From: Coemansia sp. RSA 1804
Lineage: Eukaryota > Kickxellomycota > Kickxellomycetes > Kickxellales > Kickxellaceae
Length of the DNA: 32,611 nucleotides
Direction of reading: 5' to 3'
NCBI GenBank assembly: GCA_027578815.1
Contig: JANBTH010000128.1
Coordinates: 1-32,611 of the forward strand
Part shown: piece by piece, positions 1-7,861 of the stretch
Layout: each line of letters starts with the position of its first letter
Numbering within the stretch: position 1 is the stretch's first letter
Program-made: the position numbers and the translations under genes
The notes under the pieces: generated by a model
What the model saw: only the letters and a program-made list of their open reading frames with translations
Databases searched by the model: none
What the model was told of the DNA's origin: nothing

Positions 1-231
1 TGCGCGATTGCCCGTCGTGCTGGGGCGCTTGGATCCCGGCTGACGGGTGCTGGGTGGGGCGGCTGCTCCGTGCATCTTGTCCATCAGCAAAACGTTGACA
101 AATTTGTCGATGCGCTAAATAGAGATTATTACGGCAAGTATCATCCTAATCTGACTCCACAGCAGCGCAAAGATGCTACGTTTGTGGTTGGTCCTGGAAC
201 TGGTGCAGGAATCTATACATTTGAGGACTAG
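1..231 (+). CDS. GAL1: Galactokinase, C-terminal 76 residues (5' end outside window)
   Basis: The frame is open from base 1 to a TAG at 229-231 and encodes the last 76 residues of a GHMP-family sugar kinase. The stretch SRLTGAGWGGCSVHLV contains the conserved GHMP motif 3 (GAGWGGC), which in galactokinases lies near the active site. It is followed by a typical C-terminal tail ending VVGPGTGAGIYTFED. Galactokinase phosphorylates galactose at C1 in the Leloir pathway in the cytosol. A GALK2-like N-acetylgalactosamine kinase is the main alternative and cannot be separated on this fragment. The gene converges on the next gene, with 214 bp between the two stop codons. Confidence 0.9.
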   Translation, partial: CAIARRAGALGSRLTGAGWGGCSVHLVHQQNVDKFVDALNRDYYGKYHPNLTPQQRKDATFVVGPGTGAGIYTFED

Positions 232-445
232 CCATGAAAAAAGCGAGTCATCGTATGAAAATGCTTTTGCGGTTAGCGAGAACAAGTACAGTTCTTCTTT
301 TCACGTTATTTGTATTTTTATTAAAATTGTGTCACAGAACCCTGACATAGCAATATTACATGTGGTATTGAGACTATCAGCGTTCAAAAGAAACACCAGC
401 TACTATTACTCACTCGTCTTCACTGAAACAGAAGACTTGGAATGT

Positions 446-1561
446 CTACTGGCATAGCATAGCAACAATACTTGGCATCCCAGCTGCAGAAACTCCCAGA
501 TCAAGATAGTCTCTAATGAAAGGAGAAATATATGGCATGTTTTCGTAGGTGAGTCGCTCGCACAGACATTGGATAGGCGTGCGTCCGCGCATGGACCTTG
601 TCAGCCATTGCACGGCATTCGGGGAATTTCGCAGAGCAGAGAATTTCATATAAGCGCTATCGTCCATCATCGCATGTGTGGCCAGACAACAGGCAGCAAA
701 TGTCCACACAATAGTAGGCTCCGTGTTTGCAACAATGAATTGGAATACATCCAAACGGGTCATGGCGTCGGTGCAGGCCATCATCAACAGATCATTCCAC
801 GATATCCGGTCCTGGCTGGCGGAGCTATGATCGACCAGAAACCCAACCGTGGCGGGTGTCGAGTGACTTAGAGCATACTCTAGAAGCGACCGTGCTGGTA
901 GACTTATATTGCGCCGTGCAAGAAAACCGAGCAGATCCACCCTACTATCCATGGTCCAGGATGAGAGAATGGCCATATTAAAGCAACTCTCCTGCTGATA
1001 CGCGCTCTGGATGTTCAATCCATTGTTCTCCAACCACTGAAGCATCCATACGTTAGGCCTGCTCTCCAAAATGGCACGAATATACTGCCCATTAAGCATG
1101 CACATGTCGAGACTCGAATGCCTAACAATCATCGATGCCAAGTCTACGTTGGGTCTTTCGCAAAGTAAAAGCTTCAAGTTTAGGCATGGAGCAAGTGCAT
1201 CAAAGAGCCTAGGACTATGTGATATGAAAGCACGAATAAAGTTTTCTGATATCCAAGAATCCGATCCAACTAGCTTTGAAATAGGATCCAGGACTACGGC
1301 TGTTGTATGTAGGATGTCGTCAACGGCTGCTGGACAGAGCCTAACATTAGAGTTGCAAGTAAGGCTGCAGATCCAACGACAACGGAACGATGTCAGGTTA
1401 ATGATCGTGCGTACCGAGGCATTTCCCAGCGCATGCCACTGGAGTGGATCTGAATAAGCGATAATCCTGACCAAGACCGGTGTAGGCAGTCTATTCAGCG
1501 CAAACGGCCCTGTCGCGGCTGCATGCAAGGTGTTATTGGTGGCGGTGGTGGTAGTGTCCAT
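446..1561 (-). CDS. F-box-like protein with ankyrin-like C-terminal region, unknown function
   Basis: I chose the ATG at 1561, which gives 371 residues (MDTTTTATNN...). Residues 20-65 (FALNRLPTPVLVRIIAYSDP, then a Trp/Leu-rich helix) resemble an F-box: a Leu-Pro-x-x-[VL]-L start followed by amphipathic helices. The rest is alpha-helical, with repeating segments such as LLEYALSHSTPATVGFLVDH that read like degenerate ankyrin repeats. F-box proteins usually hand substrates to SCF ubiquitin ligases, but no substrate can be named. The frame stays open upstream to an ATG at 1888. That extension is dominated by Phe/Leu from a pyrimidine-rich tract and looks like 5' untranslated sequence. The gene is on the same strand as CDK1, 791 bp downstream of it. 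Existence is fairly sure; the F-box assignment is weak. Confidence 0.55.
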   Translation of the reverse strand: MDTTTTATNNTLHAAATGPFALNRLPTPVLVRIIAYSDPLQWHALGNASVRTIINLTSFRCRWICSLTCNSNVRLCPAAVDDILHTTAVVLDPISKLVGSDSWISENFIRAFISHSPRLFDALAPCLNLKLLLCERPNVDLASMIVRHSSLDMCMLNGQYIRAILESRPNVWMLQWLENNGLNIQSAYQQESCFNMAILSSWTMDSRVDLLGFLARRNISLPARSLLEYALSHSTPATVGFLVDHSSASQDRISWNDLLMMACTDAMTRLDVFQFIVANTEPTIVWTFAACCLATHAMMDDSAYMKFSALRNSPNAVQWLTRSMRGRTPIQCLCERLTYENMPYISPFIRDYLDLGVSAAGMPSIVAMLCQ

Positions 1562-2352
1562 TGTCGAACCAAAAGATACACGATGTGTTTTCGCCTTGGA
1601 TGCCGGGATTCCCCCTTTGCGTGTGTGAAAGAACGTTAGCGCTGGAAGCAATAACCTCCAAAAGGGTAGTAGTAAAATGAAGAAGAAAAAGAATGAGAAA
1701 TACGAGTCAAAGAGAAGGAGAGAGCAATGGAGATACCAGGGATCCTCAGTGCTAAAGCCTGCAAGACAGAGGCGCTTCTTTTTAAGGCAAAAATGATGAT
1801 GCAAAATGACACAAGTGGATGAAAATAATATGGTCACGGCGCTAACAACACCACAGGACAACAGCAGTAGTGTATACACGGGGTTCAATATTACCGGAAC
1901 TCTCTACAGCGGGGCATATCGGTGTATGCCAATGAACGCAGGGCCCGGGTCTCAGGGGTTGGGCAACAGCCGGACAGAGTGAGCCCGTCTTTTTCATCTC
2001 CATTTTTGCTACCTATTGCATAGCGGGACGCGGGGTTGGTGAAAGGAATAAGTAACCAGTCAATTATATGTGGGCTGGCCAATGGCCTGTGTCCTTTTCA
2101 GTACAATTTTAACTGTGTCTGGAAATAGTAGGAATAGCAACCAAGTTAACCACTAGACAGAGACGAGACGAGCGGACGTGAAAAAGAGGAGAGATTCGGA
2201 GGTTTGAGGAATATAATAAAGATAAAAGTAGAAAATAGAAAGAAATAGGCATGTAGACTAAAAAGAAAAAGAACCAGAAAGGGAGGAGGACATCATTCCA
2301 ATCCACAAGAAAGTGCCAAACCAGAGGCTGCCGCCTTCCTGAACGCTCACTT
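1562..2352. other. Intergenic region between CDK1 3' end and F-box-like gene
   Basis: This spacer of about 790 bp should hold the promoter and 5' UTR of the F-box-like gene (minus strand) and the CDK1 3' UTR. On the minus strand it has long pyrimidine tracts (1670-1730 and 2160-2290), common just upstream of fungal start codons. I see no coding region or RNA gene. Confidence 0.6.
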
Positions 2353-3794
2353 CTACTTCTTGATGTCGTTGAAGTAAGGATGGGCTAGCGCCTGTTTTGC
2401 GGATATGCGATGCGAGGGATCGTATGTGAGCATGCGCTTCAGGAGATCAATGCCGTCGGCGTCAAGCCCTGGGAGAAACGCAGCGAGGTTCTTTGGCTGC
2501 CACTTGGGGAAGCTGGGCTTGTAGTCTGGGAGCAGGGAGATGTCGGGCCATATCTCCTGGGTGGGGGTTCCGAGGATACGGAAGATCTTGAAGATCTCAT
2601 CGATCTCGGAGTCGCCGGGAAACAGCGGCTTGCGCTTGACCATTTCAGCAAAGATGCAGCCCACAGACCACATGTCCATGCCAATGGAGTAGTGGCGTGA
2701 GCCCATAAGGATCTCGGGTGCCCGGTACCACAGAGTGACGACCTCGTGTGTGTAGACACGCAGAGGGACGCCAAAGGCGCGGCCAAGCCCAAAGTCGGCG
2801 ATCTTCAGCATGCCCGACTGGTCGACAAGCAGATTCTGTGGCTTGAGGTCGCGATGCAGTGTGCGGTGCGAGTGGCAGAAGGCAATGCCCTTGACCAGCT
2901 GATGCATGTAGCTCTATTCTCGGCCAAGTAAGAAAGCGATAAAAAGAATGGAAGAAGGGGAATGGTTAGCGGCATCCGTACTTGGAACAAGCAGAATAAA
3001 GGCCAGCGCCAGCAATGGGCTGGCTTTCAGTACAGCAGCAGTCTATACACAATACCTTGATTTGCGCTGGAGACAGGCCAGACGGGCCGACGCTGTCCAT
3101 GTACTTTTTCAGATCAAGGTCCAAAAACTCGAACACCAGGTACAGCTTGGCGTCGTTGTAAACAATATCGAGCAATCTACACTGACAGACCAAAAGCCAA
3201 AAAAAAAGAGCCCACCCATCTCAAAACAGGATACAGGCCAGCCACGATCCGAGAGAAAGACAATTAGCAAACATGTGGGCAGGTGGGTGAATCTTGGAGC
3301 TCCCCCTTCCCAGCCAGCATCATTGATAAGCCCAGAGCATATGGGCGACAGAGGCACCTAAGATATATCAGAGCCAGAGCAAGAGCAGAAGCAAGCACGC
3401 GATCGCTTCGCCTTGACTTCCTAGTAGATCAGCAGGCCATATCACCAAGCAGGAACTGGGAAAGCAGGTGGGAGGGGGGCACGGTTGTTTACGATAAAAA
3501 GGATACGGTGTAATTATGCAAAAAGTAAACCATGGCATCCGTCTGCTGTCATGTAAAGAGAAGCAGAACAACTTGCCTGACAATGTTCTCGTGCTGGAGC
3601 TCCTTCAGCAGCGATATCTCCCGGATGGTGGTGGACGGCACGCCTTCGTCGTCAACCTCCAGACGGATTTTCTTCATTGCAACAATGCCTCCAGTCAGCA
3701 AGTCGCGCGCCTTGTACACCACGCCATATGTGCCCTCGCCGACCTTGTCGAGCTTGATGTAGCGGGCGGAGCCGTTGCTGTCGCCCATGGGCAT
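2353..3794 (-). CDS. CDC2: Cyclin-dependent kinase 1 (Cdc2/Cdc28 type), three exons
   Basis: Exons are 3577-3794, 3056-3176 and 2353-2913 and join to a 299-residue kinase, the usual Cdc2 length (297-298). Visible motifs: glycine loop GEGTYG with the inhibitory Thr22/Tyr23 pair, Lys41 of VAMKK, cyclin-binding helix PSTTIRE (53-59), catalytic HRDLKPQN (Asp135), DFG (Asp153), activation-loop Thr168 in VYTHE, and GDSEIDEIF for Cks/cyclin contacts. CDK1 is the nuclear/cytoplasmic master kinase of the G1/S and G2/M transitions, working with cyclins and Cks1. The splices reproduce an ungapped alignment with yeast and human Cdk1 (NIV-R-LLDIV and AQIK-SYMHQL). Oddities: PSTTIRE instead of PSTAIRE, DFGLG instead of DFGLA, and a GC donor in intron 1. 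An alternative start exists two codons in (Met3). Confidence 0.95.
2914..3055 (-). other. CDK1 intron 2 (GT-AG, 142 bp)
   Basis: The donor reads AAG|GTATTG and the acceptor GAATAG|AGC on the minus strand. A branch-like GCTAAC lies about 50 bases before the acceptor. The intron is phase 0, between Lys113 and Ser114. Confidence 0.88.
3177..3576 (-). other. CDK1 intron 1 (non-canonical GC-AG, 400 bp)
   Basis: The minus-strand donor is GTCAG|GCAAGT, the strong consensus for GC donors, and the acceptor is TCAGTGTAG|ATTGC after a pyrimidine-rich stretch. The junction rebuilds Arg73 (AG+A) and aligns without gap to other Cdc2 kinases. A GT site six bases further into the intron, paired with an earlier AG, would keep frame but add two residues (Gln, Cys) not found in the family. 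Confidence 0.8.
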
Positions 3795-4024
3795 GTTTGG
3801 AGCAGACGGAGTGAATGTGAATTGCTCGAAAAAAGGGCTGTGAGCGTGGAAGGTTATAAACCGAATTTACAGAAAAAAACAAGGCTGCTGCAATTCAAGA
3901 GAGAGAAGGGCACCGTTTGCAGCGCCAGAAGAAAAGGCCAATAAGGTAAACAAAAGCCCAGCGGCTCGGCTGGGCAGTTCAGGGAAGACGGAAGACGGGC
4001 GGCGCGCGAGCCGAGAATAGCAGA

Positions 4025-7000
4025 CTAGACGGCGTAGGGGTGGGTGTGGCCACAGCGCACAAGCAGGAAGCCAAAGACATCATCGCGACGAGCGAGACCA
4101 AAGTAGGAGTAAGCGGAGCCGTCGACAAGCAGGAGCTGGATGCCGTGGGACTTGCTGAAGCGGCTGGTTGACTTGCGGATGGCCACGACGGAGCTGAGCA
4201 GATGCGTGGAGACGCTGGAGCGGTGGCCGCCCATGATGCGCGAGCGGCGGAAGATGAAGCGGTCGGGCGTGACAAACAGCGTGCCGTACTTGCCCTGGTG
4301 CAGGCAGCGGAAGGCATAGAGCGAGTTCAGATCCACACCCTTGGCGGCGGGACGCGCGTCCTTGTTGCGCAGCCCACTCAGCTCGTTTGCCTCGCGCATC
4401 AGCTCCAGGCTTCCCGATGCGTCGCTGCTGGCCAAGCTCTCGGCCGACTCTGCCGTAAGGAGCCCGTCCAGCGATACGCGCTTGTCGCGTCTGCGCGCCT
4501 GTGGCTCAGACGCTGTCGGTGGAAGCGCACGCGGATCCGCGCTTGGTGGCACGCCGCGCAGGCTGTGCGAGTGCATGGAGCGCCGTCTGCGCTCAGCTTC
4601 CAGATCGTCGGGCTCCGGCGGCGCTAGCATGTCGGTGGCGGTCTTTGCCTCGCTTCCAGCACTGCCGTGCGAGCTTCGCCTGCGGAGGATCTTGGACGAC
4701 AGATCCTTTGCCCGCGACATCAGCGATCGCTCGGTGGTGGGCGACGATGCGCTTCCACTACCGCTTGTGCCGCTGCCGCCTTGAAGACTGGCGTCGGTGC
4801 GCGTGATGGCTGGCGGCTGGCGGTCGTTGGTGCGTGCCTGACTCAGCACATTCGCCTTCGTCTTCGCTTTTGTCTGCGAAACGGCTACCTTCTCACCCTC
4901 AAAGCCGCCCAGCGTGTCAACTGAGAAGGCACGGGCCACTGGAAACACAAGGCCTGAAGTCTTCAACCACTCGCGCTCCTCAAAGTCCTTCATCATCGTC
5001 GGCAGACGCACGCTGTCGCCAGCGCCCAGACCGCCGTACTCTGTCTCATCAGCACCGACACCAACGCCGGCGTCAGCTACGCTCTTTGCCAGACGCTTGC
5101 CCAGAACCTCTAGCTTGCCGCTGGTGCCAGCAGATGTTTCATCATCAAGACGGTCTAGACAGGTTGAAGATGCAGTCTGGAGAATCGTTATTGGGTGATG
5201 GCGTGTCTTTGCCAGAGGATGGTAGGCAGACACCAGATCCGCTGCAATGGTGCCAACAAAGCGTCGTGCCTCTGCCGCAAGCGAGTCCGGACGGGCGGCG
5301 TCGTGGCAGACAGCGCACAGACCAGCAGCCTCCCTGTGGCAGGCGGCATGCGTATACAGCGTGTCCAGCGCCATCTCGACATCGGTGGGCGCGTGCCACA
5401 GGATCCAGTCAACGACCCACAGCATGCGACGGTACCGCTCGTGCCGCAGCTGCAGCGGCGCCAGGAAGAAGAACTGCACGCCCACGCACACGCCAAGCAG
5501 CCGCTGGAACACGTGTGACGGAACCAGATACGTGGTCAGACCCATGCAGCTCAGTACAACCATGATTGAGCGTGACGCCCACGGGCGCTTCCATGTCGCG
5601 CAGTTCTTTGCGCGCTCCATCCAGTCGGCAACATCCGCCAGAATCAGGTGCACCTGCGCGCCCAGAGTTTCGCGCCATATCTCCCACAGCCGGTTGGCCA
5701 CCAAGCCCTTGCCAAGTGTGCTAGACGATGCATCCTGCACAAATTTGCGTGGAATGATGCTTGTCTCGGGCCGCTCAAAGCCCAACCACTGGTACGCCTG
5801 GCTTGGCCGCAGCCGGTGGTAGGCAATGACAAACGCTGGCACCATCCACGCAAACATGCTGAGCATCCCCAGATACAGCAGCACAAAGTATCCAGCGCAC
5901 CACCACGCCGTCTGTCGCGGATTGTCCCACCGCGCAAGCCTGTACAGCCACACCGCCAGCCGCTGATACGGCGCCGACACCTCCACCAGTCGCTGCAGCG
6001 TCAGCAGGAACCGATCCAGCTTGCACGGATCGTCGGAGCTGTGCCGGTAGTCAATCTTGTACCGGAGCTGCGTGTCTGCGTAGTGCTTCACCAGCCCACA
6101 TCCGTACCCAATGTAGTCCACAGTCTCGTCCTTGCGCTTATAGTCGCTCTTACTGGGCCGTTGCGGGTTCTTTGGAATCCCCACGCGCGCCTCAGCCAGC
6201 TGCCGCTTGATGACCTCAAACGCCAGTCTGCGCTGCCGCTTCCTCTCGTGCTTCCGGTCGCCGTCGTTCTCGTCTGCCTCATATCCGTTGCCAATACCAC
6301 TGCTGCCCACGCTGGCGATGCTGTCTGTGTATGCCCGTGGGTTGATGTATCCGACATGGTCGTCTAGCAAGCTTGAAAACGGCTGCTCGCCCATTCCCAT
6401 CTGCTCCACCAGCCACGGCACATTGTACTCTTCCTCGTACTCGTCCGGCTCCAGAGGCATGTTGGGCCTTGCTGCTGCAGCCTCTTTCTCCCCCTTCTCT
6501 TCCCCGTCGTCCTCGTCTTCGTCCTCGCTGCTGCTACCCGACTCGCCACTGTCCCACATCCCGGGCGCCGGGTTGGATGTGTACGTTTCTGTGAACGTCG
6601 CCATCGGCCCCAGCATTGTTGGCCGCTCCGTTTCGCCGCCTTTGTCATCTGCTGCATCTGTGTCTCGCCATGCTTCTGTTTGCTGCTCCTGACTGCCACC
6701 TTCTTTCTCGCCGTTGCTATCTGCGCTGGCCAAATCCGCTTCTTCAGCCGCTGTTGTTGCCTTTCGCATTGACTCGTTGCTATGTGATGATGGTTCGGTC
6801 GCATCATGGCCAATTGTGCCGTCTGTGCGCGCCTCGCTCCTCTTGCTTGGCCTGCTGTTCTGTGTGATCTGTGTGCTCTGTGTGCTCTGTGTGCTCTGTG
6901 TGCTTTTGGCCGACTTCCCGTTCTGCTTTTCGATATTGCCACCGACCAGAGCCTCATTGTTGCCCTTTTCGTCAATGCCACTCCCGCTGCCGCTATCCTT

Positions 7001-7240
7001 TCGCGAATGATGACTATGGTGATGGTGGTTGTGTTGGCGATGTTCGTGCTTCGAACTGTCGCTACCAATGTGTGGAAGCGACGTCCGGCGAAGCAGACTG
7101 TTTAGTTTGTTCATGATGCTGCTGCCGCCGCCTGAAGACTGTCTTCGGTGTCGCATCCGCCCACCGTCGCTGCTGTGTCGGCCGCGTCCTGGGTCTCTGC
7201 CATCCTTTTGTTCCCCCGTATTGGTGCCAGAATGCGCCAT
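4025..7240 (-). CDS. Large multi-pass GRAM-domain membrane protein (GRAMD4-like)
   Basis: With the ATG at 7240 the protein has 1071 residues. The first 270 or so are disordered and low complexity: His-rich, an STQ repeat, then Glu/Asp-rich. Residues about 448-475, 557-578 and 580-597 are strongly hydrophobic and look like membrane segments around a conserved core (ADTQLRYKIDYR, YQRLAVWLYRLARWDNPRQ). A Ser-rich linker leads to a C-terminal GRAM domain (about 975-1071, GKYGTLFVTPDRFIFRR to LARRDDVFGFLLV), a PH-like fold that binds lipids or proteins. The order membrane core then C-terminal GRAM resembles animal GRAMD4, so a role at ER/endomembranes is inferred. An upstream ATG at 7339 is in frame, but the added residues come from a pyrimidine tract. 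Its stop lies 230 bp from the CDK1 start on the same strand. Confidence 0.8.
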   Translation of the reverse strand: MAHSGTNTGEQKDGRDPGRGRHSSDGGRMRHRRQSSGGGSSIMNKLNSLLRRTSLPHIGSDSSKHEHRQHNHHHHSHHSRKDSGSGSGIDEKGNNEALVGGNIEKQNGKSAKSTQSTQSTQSTQITQNSRPSKRSEARTDGTIGHDATEPSSHSNESMRKATTAAEEADLASADSNGEKEGGSQEQQTEAWRDTDAADDKGGETERPTMLGPMATFTETYTSNPAPGMWDSGESGSSSEDEDEDDGEEKGEKEAAAARPNMPLEPDEYEEEYNVPWLVEQMGMGEQPFSSLLDDHVGYINPRAYTDSIASVGSSGIGNGYEADENDGDRKHERKRQRRLAFEVIKRQLAEARVGIPKNPQRPSKSDYKRKDETVDYIGYGCGLVKHYADTQLRYKIDYRHSSDDPCKLDRFLLTLQRLVEVSAPYQRLAVWLYRLARWDNPRQTAWWCAGYFVLLYLGMLSMFAWMVPAFVIAYHRLRPSQAYQWLGFERPETSIIPRKFVQDASSSTLGKGLVANRLWEIWRETLGAQVHLILADVADWMERAKNCATWKRPWASRSIMVVLSCMGLTTYLVPSHVFQRLLGVCVGVQFFFLAPLQLRHERYRRMLWVVDWILWHAPTDVEMALDTLYTHAACHREAAGLCAVCHDAARPDSLAAEARRFVGTIAADLVSAYHPLAKTRHHPITILQTASSTCLDRLDDETSAGTSGKLEVLGKRLAKSVADAGVGVGADETEYGGLGAGDSVRLPTMMKDFEEREWLKTSGLVFPVARAFSVDTLGGFEGEKVAVSQTKAKTKANVLSQARTNDRQPPAITRTDASLQGGSGTSGSGSASSPTTERSLMSRAKDLSSKILRRRSSHGSAGSEAKTATDMLAPPEPDDLEAERRRRSMHSHSLRGVPPSADPRALPPTASEPQARRRDKRVSLDGLLTAESAESLASSDASGSLELMREANELSGLRNKDARPAAKGVDLNSLYAFRCLHQGKYGTLFVTPDRFIFRRSRIMGGHRSSVSTHLLSSVVAIRKSTSRFSKSHGIQLLLVDGSAYSYFGLARRDDVFGFLLVRCGHTHPYAV
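6860..6904 (-). repeat. Coding minisatellite, five 9-bp units encoding STQ/ITQ repeats
   Basis: Five consecutive 9-base units (CTGTGTGCT on the plus strand, the first varying to CTGTGTGAT) lie in the frame of the GRAM protein and encode a run of Ser-Thr-Gln triplets ending Ile-Thr-Gln. The unit length is a multiple of three, so copy-number change would keep the frame. Confidence 0.9.
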
Positions 7241-7861
7241 AAGATAAGATAAGAAGAAGAAAAATAGAGGCGTGAAGCTACCTGTCTGTGCCAAGTTTCT
7301 TCTCTGTAATAAAAAGCTGAAGGAAGAAAAAAAAGACAATGGACGAGGGAGAACGAAAGATCCTTGAGAAGGGGGTTTATTGCAAAATGGTTACAAAGTG
7401 GGGGGATGAGTGAGCGTGTTTCCTTAGTCTTGTTGCAGCATAATGAACAAAAAGGAAGCGCAAGCTCCAATGCGAAAAAAGGCCAAGGTTTCTTCTTTAT
7501 GGTTGTGCAAAGAGCCTCTATTCTCTTCTTTTCTCCCTAAATTCGCACTATTTACTTTATTAAGAAAACCCACGCTTCCAGAAGAATGTAGCGAAAGAAC
7601 AAAAGAACACAATCCTCTTTCCTCAAAGATCAGGGGCAGCAAAAGGGCGAGACACTTTGTTTTGCCAGCAGCTGCTTTTCTTCTCCAGCATTGTGCGCGC
7701 GCACATGACCAATTGAATCCTGAAAGAGGAAGAAGAAAGGAACCGCTGGCCCAGCCCCACGCCTTGTGTTCTGCGCATGAATCAACTGGAGCTGCTCCAT
7801 CGTGCAAATAAACTCCTCATTTTCCCAAGAACACAGGCGCTGATACGCCTGCAGGCTGTCT
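7241..7861. other. Intergenic: GRAM gene promoter/5' UTR and TERT 3' flank
   Basis: On the plus strand the first 150 bases next to the GRAM start are purine-rich (pyrimidine-rich on the coding strand), including two overlapping GATAAG units at 7243-7253. The rest is mixed sequence with no supportable gene. Open frames crossing it lack family features and coding bias. Confidence 0.55.

Noticed and set aside
1552..1575. tRNA B-box-like GGTTCGAC on the minus strand
   Set aside because: It overlaps the start of the F-box-like gene, and no A-box or cloverleaf could be drawn around it.
1562..1888. N-terminal extension of the F-box-like protein with apparent membrane helices
   Set aside because: The Phe/Leu richness comes from a pyrimidine tract typical of promoters/5' UTRs. 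The ATG at 1561 is followed by a normal protein sequence.
3549..3576. CDK1 intron 1 using the GT six bases beyond the GC donor
   Set aside because: It needs a different acceptor to stay in frame and inserts two residues into a segment with no gaps across Cdc2 kinases.
4834..6367. Two plus-strand frames of about 240 codons (4834-5565 and 5648-6367)
   Set aside because: They are antisense to the GRAM protein in a GC-rich coding block where long shadow frames are expected, and are rich in Arg/Pro/Gln/Ser without domains.
7241..7339. N-terminal extension of the GRAM protein
   Set aside because: Same artefact: the added residues (Phe/Ser/Leu) come from a pyrimidine-rich leader. ATG 7240 is preferred.
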